A stretch of 64,000 bases of DNA from contig NC_092686.1 in NCBI RefSeq assembly GCF_964275005.1, positions 18,738,547-18,802,546 on the forward strand, in the 5' to 3' direction. This document shows positions 1 to 12,600 of this stretch, one piece after another. The position numbers and the translations under genes were made by a program. The first letter of the stretch is position 1. Each line of letters starts with the position of its first letter. This stretch comes from Diadema setosum (Eukaryota > Echinodermata > Echinoidea > Diadematoida > Diadematidae). The notes below the pieces were generated by a model. That model searched no databases and was not told the DNA's origin. It was given only the letters and a program-made list of their open reading frames with translations.

Positions 1-157
1 ATGAAATAAAATCTGAAAGGAATAACATGAAATGAAATTGAATACTCAAAGAATTAAAATGAACCTCGAGAGTAGAGCAGTGACAAAAATTCCTTGAATT
101 TGAACGCCTTGTCATTAATTCGAATGCAAATCTGATGAAATTGGACGGGGAAAACCG
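1..157. repeat. Right-end fragment of family S (GAATTTGAATGC) element
   Basis: The stretch carries spaced words such as TTGAATTTGAACGCC and ATTCGAATGC and closes with GATGAAATTGGACGGGG. The same words and closing order occur at the right end of the complete-looking element at 51731-52955. I infer a partial second copy cut by the window edge. No coding potential was seen. Confidence 0.5.
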
Positions 158-229
158 AAAGTATGTGGCCATCAAAAAAAAAAAAAAAAATGTATGCCAA
201 TCTGTTCATCTCCCCTCTTGGGACATAGA

Positions 230-454
230 TCTATGGCTTGCCATACATTCAACTTGACTTCGGAGTCGGCGCGGTCGCTTTGTAATAAGCGTAGGCCTAC
301 ATAGTGCATACGTACATGTACCAATTATAATTGACGATGCCACGCACATGCGGTTGCAATGCATACTGTACTCGCTCGTTGATAGCTGCTTCGCTCTCTA
401 TTCAGTAGAAATCATCGACATGTATTTTTGTGCCGTAGAATAGGCTGCCTCACC
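230..454 (+). promoter_or_regulatory. WDR82: WDR82 5' leader and probable proximal promoter
   Basis: This is the sequence immediately upstream of the WDR82 start codon. It is richer in CpG than the flanks and holds no clear TATA box. The start context is caccATGA. The transcription start cannot be placed from sequence, so the extent is inferred; only its position next to the first coding exon is certain. Confidence 0.35.
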
Positions 455-618
455 ATGAAGTTGTCTGACCAAGTGATGAAGAGTTTTCAAGTCGCAAAAC
501 TCTTTAAAGATCAAAACACTGAACGCATCAACAGCATCGACTTTTCCCACAACGGCGAGACGCTCATATCAAGCAGTGAAGATGACTCGATCGTTATATA
601 CGATTGCCTCGAGGGAAA
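455..618 (+). CDS. WDR82: WDR82 coding exon 1
   Basis: Encodes residues 1-54 plus two bases of Lys55. The donor is GAAA|GTAAGC. The following intron is 20.2 kb and consists largely of repeats. Residues 35-50 ([16 protein letters not shown]) form the first propeller strand pair. Confidence 0.96.
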
Positions 619-3600
619 GTAAGCTTTGCTCATGATCAGCTTCCCTTATTTGTAACGTTAGGCCTATGAAATAGAGTCTGAGCACTTAAATCGATTTGGG
701 CTCAGTGTAAGACATCTACTTCCAGATAGTTCTAGTAAAAAGTGTATTCCCCCCCCCCCCAAAAAAAAAAAAATGTAAATTTAATCTGCAGCAGCTTTCA
801 GTTCACGGTTTAACTACTTCGACTAGCCTACCTCTATATTACACTACAGTGTACACGGCCGAGTCGCTGGGCTGGGGCACGGAGACGCGGCCGCGGAGCA
901 CGGAGCTTGATTTGTTGCTTTCATCCTGTCTTCCTCATCTCTCCTGCTCTTTGCTATACTTATTGTGTTGATTCTTGTCTGTTGTCTCCGGCTTCACCTA
1001 CGACCACATTAAGTACACTACAACCAGTGGCAATGTATTACTAAATTTCTGCGAATCTAATGCAGTTCTCCAGCAGGACTGGAGGAACTCAACAAAAGAA
1101 GAAGAAGAAGGTGTCTGGTCGACGGTTGGTTGGGCTATTCGCGATTTTATAGGAACCTACACAGCCCTGTCGTTGTACACAACTTATGTGTTGGTCGCTC
1201 GACTTACTTGTGTACAGCGACAGGGCTGTGTACAGTTATTCGCGATTAAGATTTGTCTGTGCATGTGGTGCACAGCACTACTTGTGTGTGTGTGTAAAAA
1301 TTGGAATAGGCAGTATGCTTAAAACTGACACTGACAGGACAGTGGGAGTCCTAACATTTTATAATAGTCTTAATAATGTGTCTCAGAGCGGTTACACACG
1401 GTCAAAAATTCGTCATTTGAATGATGATTCCAGTGAAAAATAATTCTAATGACAAATTTTTAGCACGTGTGAAAGCAAATTAGAATCACGAATGCTAATC
1501 ACAATCACGAATTCAAATTCTAGTCCGGAGGTGAATTCCAGTGAAGTTTCACTCGAATTACGGTGCGAAATTTGCGTGTGTAATGCTTGACCTCCAAAAC
1601 ATCTTTTGAGGGGCGGAGCTTACGTTACCTTGCAAGCACTTCCGTAGATAATACGTGCTATAGAACCTCGTTGTTTTGATTGACAAGTCACCAAGGATTA
1701 TGTAACGCCTTCGCTCGAGAATTCGAATTCTAATCACAGTTTTCGAGCGAGCGTGTGTAAGGTCCGATAATTCTAAAGACGAATTGCAATCATCATTACA
1801 ATGATGATTCAAGTTACAAATTTTCTCTCGTGTGTAACCGACCATAGTCATGCAGAATCTGAGAATGAATGTTTGTTTGGCAAACTTTTACTAGTCTTCC
1901 TGTACAGTAGTGATTCATAAATTCAGAATTCAGCTAGTCTACATGCAGTGCAGAGCAGAAGTAAATTTAAATGTAGAAATACAGTCTCTGGGCACTATTG
2001 TAATTTCACACCTGTAGTTTTGCCAAAATTCCAGGTTTATATAATGTATATATATATAAAGTTCATTCTTTAGCTCAAAGCAAATTTATGTGAAAAGTTT
2101 CCCCTTCCCTCTCTTGGCTTATCACTTGAAGTCCTCAAAATGATGAATACAGTACATGTTAACATTCTCACGGCAGTGCGCAATTCAGTCGATCATTTGA
2201 TCTGAATGTAGCAATCCAATATTTATAATCACACAATTCACAGGGAGTTTTTCTATGATATCTTTGGTTTTTCTATGCATGTGATATGTTTGTCTGTGAT
2301 GTCACACATATCTATCTCCTGCATGATCAAACCCCTGCCTTATCTTTTCGCTTCTTTGCTTTTGTTTACTCCTTTGGTTCTTGTCTGTTTTCTTCGGCTC
2401 GACTCCTGACCACATTACAATGTAATAGTACATGATACTTGGTGTATCGTTAAATTTCTTTCTGCGAATCTAATGCAGTTCTCCAGGAATGGAGGAAGTC
2501 AACAAAAGAAGAAGAAGGTATAGATCTTTAAAAAGATATTGTTTTCTCTTTCCGTCAACTTGTACCAAGTCTTGCTGTAGTGGTTGTATTCTACAATTGT
2601 AGGCCTACAGAGCAGTTGATGTTTAATTAATTTGTTTTTTGATAATCTGATATATGTATGATTGTGTGTGTGTGTGTGTGTGTGTGTTTATCTTTCATTT
2701 TTCAAGTGCATGTATATTCTTCACTGACTTTCCTTCCTATCAATATTTTGTCTCCTCCTGACATTTTAAAAATTTCCTTTTTACTGTTATTTTCTTACGC
2801 TGTATCTGTTCTTTGACTTTGTTTCCTTCCATCTGTCTTTCCCTTCATCCTTATTTTCTTTCTTTCCCAACCACATCCTTTTGTGAAGTATCTTTTTGTC
2901 TTTCCTTTTCTGAGCTTTTTTTTGACAGCTGAAAATTTCAGAGGTAAATATTTTGTATCGAGGTCAAAGATTTAAAGGGATTGTACAGTTATGGTTGAGA
3001 CCTAATTTCGGGTTTCTAACATTTTTTGGTGAGATAATGAGAAACCTCTTATAAAATGTGAAAGAGCATGTAATTCTCTGAGGAATTCAACATTTATTTG
3101 ATGAAAATTGGTTTTGAAATGGCTGAGATATCAAAAAAGAGCGATTCTAATAAAGTGTGGGACCCACACTTTATTACGATCGCTTTGTTTTACCTTGTTT
3201 TTGGATGTTTCAGTCATTCCAAACCTGACTTTCGTCAAATAAACTTTGAATTCCTCTTAAAATGGTATGTTCTGTACTATATCATAAACGTTTTCTTGGT
3301 ATTTTGCAAAAAGTTAAAAGCCCAGTTCTCATCTCCACCAAAACTGTTTAACACTATTTTCAATGTAATTCTTGATTTGTTTTCTTCTTTTTTCATCTTT
3401 TCTTTAATTTTCAATCTGTTTCTTTATGTTCGTTTCCTTTTTAAATCTATCTTTATATTATTCCTTTGCTCCTTTCGTTTTGAACCCGTCTGTCTCTTCT
3501 TTCTTTCTTTCCTATGCTCTTTTCCTTTTCATTTACAGGCTACTTTCTAACCCCCAAATCTTTTTATTTCTTATTTTTGTCTCTTTAGTGCTATATATTA

Positions 3601-6600
3601 ACAGTATCTTTGTATTCTTGGACATGTATTTTCTTTTTTTCCCCATGTTCCATCCTTTTTCTTTATCTCCTTGTCTCTCTTCTCTCTGCTTTGTCTCATC
3701 CACGTTTTCTGTAATTTCTAGTCTACCTAGAAGGCCAAAATTCACTGTTTTCCAAGATTCACATAAAATCACATTTTCAAATTTTTAGTTTATTCAAACA
3801 CACACACGACACAGAACAATATTCAACAAACCTCAATCAAGCGCTTTGTAGACTTGGTACAAGCTGAGGGAAAGGAGGAAACAAGTATTTTTACCTCCGC
3901 CAAGGAGGAGGTTATGTTTTTGTTACCATTTGTTTGTTTGTTTGTTAGTTTGTTTGTCCTTGTGCAAAATAACTCAAAAAGTAGTTAACGGATTTGGATG
4001 AAACTTACAGGAAAGGTTGAGAATGACACAAGTAACAAACGATTAAATTTTGGTAGTGATCCGAGAATTTTTTGGGAATTTATGAAGGATTTTTCATATT
4101 TTGACAGGTAGGGTCAATGAACTTGGGAATTCAAGCTGCACATTTTTGAGTTTTTCAAATGCGCACTAAAGTGTGTGCTCCAGTTTCTGCAGCTGGGCGA
4201 GGCGCGCCACGCAGCTGAGGGTTTATGACCCCGTTTACAACAGTGCGGGGCCGAGCCTCGCAATTTTGTCCATTTACACTGCTGGGCTTGGCCGCTCTTT
4301 TAATTCAAACCTTTCAATATTTTGTCGTAGTGGCGCTCTGCTTGTGAACAAATGCAATTTGATATAGTCTGGTTTTCAGACCCTTTGCCAACTGGATTCC
4401 ATGGCTTTCGACATTGAGGGGGTTAATATCCTGAATAGCGAAATAGTAAGGGCAGAGGGTTTGGAAGCCAGACTAAAATTGGCCGCGCATTTGGCCCAGT
4501 TTGCGTTTACACTGAGAAAAGGCCGGGCTCGGCCACGGCCGAGACCACCTCCAGAGTGAGACCAAATGCGAGGCCAGTTTTGGCCCCGCATTTGACCTTT
4601 TGCGCGTTTACACTGAAGCGGGGCTGGGCCGAGCTGCGGCCGAGCTGCGGCCGAGCCTCGCACTGTAAACGGGGTCTATGACGTAACATTAACAAAGGCT
4701 TCTAAATTGGGAAATCAGGTGATTTTTCAGCATGTATACCTATGGGTGTGGAAATCACTGATCTCTATGGAAGAGCCCAAAGAGCTTTCCCCCAGTGGTT
4801 GAGAGGAGAAAAATCTCTTTGGGAAGAGCAAGATCATCAGTGGAAAGTAGCTGCTTGGCGGAGGTCTGCACTCTCAGAGGGCTTTTCTAGTTATAGAAAA
4901 ACTTGCTGTGATTGCTCTGGGGTCACTACACATAGATCAAACAATTGACTGTATTGCATGCTGCTGTAAAAATGTGTAGGATCTAGCATTGATTTTTAGC
5001 TCACCTGAGCCAAAGGCTCATCTTCTTCTTGAAAACCCCAAGACCGATTTTCATCAAACTTGGCAGGTAGCATCCCTAGGGGGTTAGGAACTCACTTTGT
5101 TAAAATGGGCACCATGCCCCACCCAGGGGGCCCCCAGGGGGGCCCAAACCCCCCAAAATTAAGGAATCTGTAAAAATCTTCTTCTCTAGAACCAACAGTG
5201 ATAGAGCTAAGTTAATACTATGAGTTAGTACATTGATGACTGTAGTTTCAAGTTCGTTTATGGCAGAATCAGGGGTGCCCCCTTGGGACCCAGGGGAGGG
5301 GGTGGGGAGGGGTCCTAATGGGGCCTAAATTGTACATTTTCATCTTCTTCTTGAGAACCCCATAACCAATTTTCACCTAACTTGGCAGGTAGCATCCCTA
5401 GGGGGTTAGGATCTCAATTTGGTAAAATGGGCACCATGCCCCACCCAGGGGCCCCAGGGGGGCCCAAACCCCCCAAAATGAAGGAATCTTTCAAAATCTT
5501 CTCTAGAATCAGAAGTTATAGAGCTAAGATAATACTTTGAGTGAGCACATTAATTACTGTAGTTTCAAGTTTGTTCTTAGCAGATCCAGGGGTGCCCCTC
5601 TTGGGGGCGGGGGGGGGGGGGGGGGGGGGGGTTGGAAGGTCCCAATGGGGGCCTGAATTGTACATTTTCATCTTCTTCCTGAAAACCTCATGATGGATTT
5701 TCGTCAAACTTGGCAGGTAGCATCCCTAGGGGGTCAGGATCTCAATTTATCAAAATGGGCACCATTCCCCACCCAGAGGGCCCCAGGGGGCCCCAATCCC
5801 CCCAAATTAAGGAATCTTAAAAAATTTGGGCCCTTATTGTACATTTTCATCTTCTACTTGAGAATGCCTGGTCAAATTTTAGTAGAGCTGTGAATAATTT
5901 AGATTAGTGACTGCGTGAAAGGTGAACTTGCGATACTCAGGTGAGCGCTAGACCCGCGGGTCTCTTGTTTTTTTTTTTAACATGAAAATTCATCATTTTG
6001 AGAATTTAAAGTAACGACACGTTCAGAGACGGACAGGAAAATTTTTTTCACATATTGCCTTGAGCTGAAAATTAAATTTTATGTCATAAAACTGGAAATT
6101 AGGTACCCAAGGCAATGCGAAACTGCACCAGCGCCTAGTCTCTGCATTATTGGGTAGTGACGAGAAACAAATTTCTTACCTGTTATTAAAATTTAAAGCC
6201 AAGTACAGACTTACAGTAAATGTGTTTCCATAGACCATCTACTCTCATTTATGTCGCAGATACACTAAGTATGCACCTGTATTGTACAATTGTATCTGCA
6301 TCGCACAGCACGGTATGGCATGGGCACTATAATATACTGCCACACTGAGTTTACAGCTTGTCATTCTGACACTTGTAAACACTAAAGTCCCAAAAGCTTT
6401 GCCAGAAACCCGAAATTCCCATGTGCAGGAGTTTGTGTCTGCAGCCTTTATTGTGCAAACAATCTGCTAGCTGCACACGGTAGACCCAACTTGTATAAAC
6501 CAAGTCTTCATCAGTTACTGTACAAGCTGAAATTTTCGCGTACCGATATTTTCGCGATTTGCTAATTGGAGGACATTTTCGTGTGTTGTTCATTTCACGG

Positions 6601-9600
6601 TTGCGAGGGTCTAACTGAACTTTGTTATAATTTGTGCATTTTTATTTTTGCGTGTTATTTTCGCGGTTCAAAGGCGATTCGCGAAATTCGCGAAAATAAA
6701 ACCACCGCGAAAATTTCAGCTCATACAGTAGCTCAATGTGCCTACTAGTAAACATATATGCTATGTGCAGCTAGACTTTCGACTCCTGCATCTCTGTTGT
6801 AGTCCTATGCTTGACATGCAGCCACAATCCCACTGCAAATTCTGCTGTCATTGCAGTGGGGTTAATGGTGACAGTTTTTTATGCCTCTGCGACAAATTAT
6901 TATATTTCCGTCCGTCCGTCTTTCCGTATTCAAATTTTGTGGACAGCGTAACTAAAAAACCTTTTAAGGTATCCTAATGAAACTTGGCATGTATGTATAT
7001 GGGGGGAGGGGGTGACGTTGTGCCTATCAACTTTTGGGTGCACATGCTTAAGGTCAAAGGTCAAAACGTCAAGGTCAAATGTTCTAGATTTCACTATTTC
7101 CCCATATCAGCCGCATTTACACTTACTAACATCGCGATTTTTAAAATCGCGACATTTTGGTTCCACCGTTTACACTTGCGCAAAAGCATGCGAAGTTTGA
7201 GCTTCACGAAACATTGCGATTTTTTGGTCGGTAGTGCGCATGCGTAATTTACCTCTTTTCAACATGGTAGCTGAGTGGAAGCGTGCGCTATTCTGTTCGT
7301 TTTCACTGCAGTGCAGTATTATTTTGATCACAGCTAGCTGGTTGGAACATTAAGCCTGTTGCCTTGGCCTTTTATCAGTACAATGCACCAATGCACGCAT
7401 AAATTTGTGCTCTCGAGACTGTTAACTTACGTTAAAACTATATAGCTTGCTATATTAGATCACATACGTAGTTAGGTGTGTAAAACTTCATCTAAGTATG
7501 GAAAAGTTGATGACAGCAGCATTCAGGAGGATCATGAAATTTCGCCGATATGACGAAAGTGCATGAGAAGTAGGACTTGGAAGTTAGGACTCGTATTTTA
7601 TCAGGCGACAGCAAGAACTCACACTTGTTACGTACTCCTGTATTTCACAAACAACGTATATCGAGAGCAGTATGGGCACTCCCACAATCAACGCATTTCT
7701 GGGAGAACATTATTTTGTTAAATAGTCGTCATGGGGTGATGATACGTGGTTGGAGAACTTCAGGTTTGCTACTAGTAGTAGTTTTCACGTACTAGTTTCA
7801 TCAGGGAGAGTGAGGTGAGAGACCACGAGCAGATCGAGGATCGGCCGTTTAGACCTGTACACTGTACCGTGTACTTGGTACTCTGACCAGTGACCGATGT
7901 ACTCTCTCACGTTCCAAAGAGGGCCAAGGGATCGGGAGCGCGCGTAAACTCCCGGTGTAATCTGATACCGAAAATCATGTGATGAAAAATCGCGATATTT
8001 CTGCAGCTTGGGTTTACACTCGCTAACTTCGCCTCAAACTTAGCGATGTTTCAAAAAATCGCACTCCGGCTGGCGATTTTTCTGGCGATGTTTCGAGGGC
8101 GTTTGGGTGTAGTTGCTTAGCAACTTGCACCCAAATGTCGCGATTTTAGAAAAATCACAATTTTTTCCAAGCAAGTGTAAATGGGCCTATCTATGCAATG
8201 CCTGAAGATATTGTGTTGAAACTTAGTGTATACAAGTACTACCCAATTAAGATTGTCTGGTCAGAGTTTCAGGTCATGAGGTCCAAAGGTCAAAGGTCAA
8301 GTGAAAATGTTAAAATTTTACTTTTTTCTCCATATCTTGGAAATGGTTCAAGGTATCTTCATGGAACATATGCATGTACTGACTGGCAGTGATTATCTAG
8401 GGAATTTGTGGTCATTGGGTCAAAGGTCAGGGGTCAAAGGTCAAAGGTCAAGGTCAACTCTTCAAAATTTGACTATTTCCCTCATAGTTATGCAGTGCCT
8501 GCCGGATTTTTTCTTCTAACTTGGTGTATACATGTATTACCCAATAGAGATTCTCTGGGATTTTTTTTCTTTTTTTTGCCAAAATGTCAAAGGTCAAAGG
8601 TCAAAGGTCAAGTGAAAGTGCTTCTTCCTCCATCTTGGAAGTGGCTCAAGTTGTCTTGAAACTTAGTACATATTTATGCATGTTCTGCCTGACAGTGATT
8701 CTCTTATGAATTTTAGGGTCATAGGGTCGAAGGTCAAGAGTCAAAGGCCATGAGAAAATTGTATTCAATACAGAAATTGCACTTTTTCCCCATACCTTGA
8801 AAATTACTCAATCCATAAACTTATAAAATGGTCAAAGTCAAGTAAAAGTCCTCAAATCCCAAAATACATCCTCTCCCATCCATCCAATTCTTGCTATCGC
8901 CAATGACGTAAAAAGTTCCCGGATGTGGCTTTTTCGTCAAGATTTAGTGCACTAGGTAGCAAGGGCACTTTCGGCGCGGAGCATAATTTGCACAACGCTA
9001 GCGTGCGCGTACGTGTACCTTACCTATAGCGCCGCGCCGACCACGGATACTAGTACAGTAGGCGGCTGTACCGCCTGAGCCCCCAGCGAGTGGCCAGGCC
9101 TGTCATACTCGTACACTGTAGTTGAGTCCCCGCCGGCGGCCGGTACACCGGTGCACCTTTACCACTGCACGCAGCGCATAGATAAGCTAACACACATACC
9201 GGTACAGCGTACTGCTTGATCATGCGATCGATGTGCACATCACAGATCAGTCATCTCTGCATATGCTGAAAATATGCTGGAAAATATTCACCCACCTGGA
9301 TATCGTCATGGAATGCCCATCTTTTTTTTATTTGTTCTCTGTCGAAATGTCGCGAACACAATCGGGAACGAACCGTGATCTCGAACTTATCCTGTCTCCG
9401 GAGCAATTTCTTCCAAGTAAGTACGTACATTGTAGGCACTAGGCCTACACTACCACTACTAGTAAGTCGCGCATGCACGTACTGCGCTGTGGAGTCACCC
9501 GCAAACTTCATCCACGCGGCCACGTCACGTCTCGCATGCCAGTAAGGGTCCTATTTCTGCAGATTTTTTTCATTTATTGTCGTGCGAACAACACATGGCA

Positions 9601-12600
9601 GATTCGCAGCAACAACCAATAGTCGTATTAACAGCAATTTCTTAAGAATGGAGAAATTTCAAATCATATTAAAGCTGTAATTCAAGTCGAGAAAACCGGA
9701 AGTACACGTAGAATACAGTCGGTTGTGTGTGTAAATAGCATTAGTCACGTATCACGCGCGTACGAACGGAAGTGATTTTGCTACCGGACTATCCCATAAT
9801 GCACCGTAAATGACGCTTAAATCAACATCCGGTACTTTTTACGTCATTGGCGATAGCGAGAATTAAACCTACATTGTAGGTCAAGGAAGGTGAACATTCA
9901 ACACATTTGTGACAAACATGTCATTTTAATATTTTGCCAATTATGTGAAACTGTCATCACACATTGTCCACATGTACTATCAGGGATCTCGCCAGCGTAT
10001 ATCTCCCTTGTCGGCACCGACAAGCGTGCGGTTTGAAGAAACAATTGCCGACAAGGGTAAAACTTGCCGACAAGGGTAACACCACGTGTGAACTTGCCGA
10101 CAAGGGTAACACCACGCGTGAACTTGCTTGAGGAGCTCAGTTCGGACCAATTTCTCGCCTTTTTCAGTCTTTATTATCTGGTTAGAAAAGAAGCTAGATG
10201 TTGAAAGGAGTCCCAGCAGTTTACAAGCGCAAAAAGTTATCCATGCAGTCACCGCACCGATCACAACAACGCGGCTCAACATGGCGACGTACTACAGTTG
10301 CATACACACCACATCATACACTTGCTCACTCACATGCGCTCTGATTCGGGATCCACACACACATGCACCAGGGAGGTCCACCTCCCTGGTAGCACCCAGC
10401 CGGCCACAGACAGCCGCCTGTGTGTACGACGGTATTGTGAGAGGGAAAGAGAGGACGGAAAGAGAGGGTCGGAGGCCGAGGGAGGCTGAGGAAGGCTGAC
10501 ACGTGCTCGCTTGTTGTCACGCTTGTTGTCGGGTTACGCAAAAACAAACGATATGAAATGCATGCCCCCCTCCGCCAAAGGTTGTATTCTTTCTTCTTTT
10601 TTTTTTGCTGCTTTGGTTTGTTTGTTCGTTTGTCTGCCTGTCTGTCTCTCTATTCGCAAAATTTGGGAACAGATTAGGATGAAATTTTCAGGAACAGTTG
10701 GTTGGAAAAATGGCGCAAGGAACAGATGATTAAATTTTGATAGTGAGCAGGATTTATAATACCACCGGAATTCACCGCCAGGATCCAGGATTTTTAGACT
10801 TTGTTTCGTATATTTGAAAGGATTAGTATCAATTCTTTAGGAAGGTGGCCATCGGCAATGACGCAAAATTAGATGCGTTCGATCAAAGCATTGCCGCAGA
10901 GAGAAAATTAACTCCATCTTTTGTTAAAAAAAAAAAGAAAAGAAAAAACAACATGTGATGGAGTAAACAAATGCAAATTGTTATTTTGGTTTTGGTAGTT
11001 TCAGCGGGTTATTTTTTATTTTTTATTTAAAAAGCCATGCGTTCCATTTGAGCCTTTTCACTTTCCATGGATTTGTAAACGTCATTCATGAATATCCCAT
11101 TTTCCTTCTCCGGGCGGAAATTTATAGTAATTCTGTCATGATGGTCTTTCAAGTTCAACGTACGTAATGCTCCACGCGCTTCTGGCTTGGTTTGTTAGCA
11201 GGTGGGTTTCATAGGGGGCCTTCATGGGCAGAAAATAAATGGATAATCATTCATCAGTGTTCCCAGTTGGTTTACATGCTATGTACACGCTGTTTACGAC
11301 CACTGAAGCAAGGTGGCAGTACGCGCGGCATTCCTTTATCTGACACCTGGCTTCCGTGGAAATTTTGTGGAAATTTCCACAAGCCATGATATCAAGTTTC
11401 CCCACTGCTTGTGGTCGTGTTTTTTTTTTTATTCTTCATTACGAACATCAATTTGTTCAACTTGAAAAGTGTAGATAATTTGCTTCGAACACGTGTTTCT
11501 TTCTTTTTTTTTTCATGGCAGCATCTGTCACGTTTGGTTTTGTTCATCGTCCGTGCATGGCAGGGGTTCATGGGAGGAGAACGATAGGAATGACTGGGGA
11601 GAAAATAAACTGAAAGAAGGAAGCATCTTTTGAGCAAGCTGTATTTTTCTCTACTGACCACCAAGGTTCATTTTTTTTTTCGTTACTCCGACAAATTAAT
11701 GATAAAATAATGCTAGATTCTTTATTCTGAAGGTTCGTTAATCCAAAAATGATTAAGAAAAAATGTCCGTTCATTTCACAACGAAATCAGTTTTGTTATT
11801 TCGAACGTTCTGCCAGTGAAATTTCAGAATAAAACGATGGCAGAAAAACAGCGTGTTTTCGTACTCTAAGGGTCTGTTGTTCCGACAGAAATAATAATGA
11901 TAAGATAATAAATTGTAGATTCTTTATTCTGAAGGTTTGTTAACCGAAAATTAAATAAAGAAAAATGTCCGTAAATTTCACAACGAAATCAGTTTTGTTA
12001 TTTCAAATGTTTCTGCCAGTGAAATTTCGGAATAAAACGACGGCCCCAAAACGGTTACAGTTTTCTTTTACCCTGAAGGTTCGTTACTGCGAAAGAATAA
12101 TGATGATAAAATACTTTAGATTCTTAATTCTGAACGATCGTTAATCGGAAAACGATAAAGAAAAAATGTTCGTTTATTTCCAAACAAAATCAGTTTTGTT
12201 ATTTCGAACATTCTGCCAGTATAATTTCTGAATAAAACGACGGCCCCAAAGCGGTTACAGTTTTCGTACTCTGAGGGTCCGTTACTCCAAAAGAATAATG
12301 GTAAAATAATACTCTACATTTTTAATTCTGAATGATCGTTAATCGAAAAATGATAAAGGAGAAATATTTGTTTATATCCAAACGAAATCAGTTTTGTTAT
12401 TTCGAACGTTCTGCCAGTATAATTTTGGAATACAACAACGGCCCCAAAACAGTGTTCTCTTACTCTGAAGGTTTGTTATTCCGAAACAATAACGATGATA
12501 GGTTCGTTGAAGGTTCGTTGATTGGAAAATAATAAAGAAAAAAATGTTTGTTAATCTTCGAACGAAATCAGTTTTGTTTATTTTGAACATTCATCTGTAG

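Noticed and set aside
428-454. An upstream in-frame start for WDR82
   Set aside because: Residues encoded before 455 do not resemble WDR82, whereas conservation starts exactly at MKL with a good start context.
3098-3788. Long open frames of 120-150 residues in the T/C-rich tract
   Set aside because: Composition (Phe, Leu, Ser) follows the pyrimidine bias; overlapping frames are open for the same reason and nothing matches a family.
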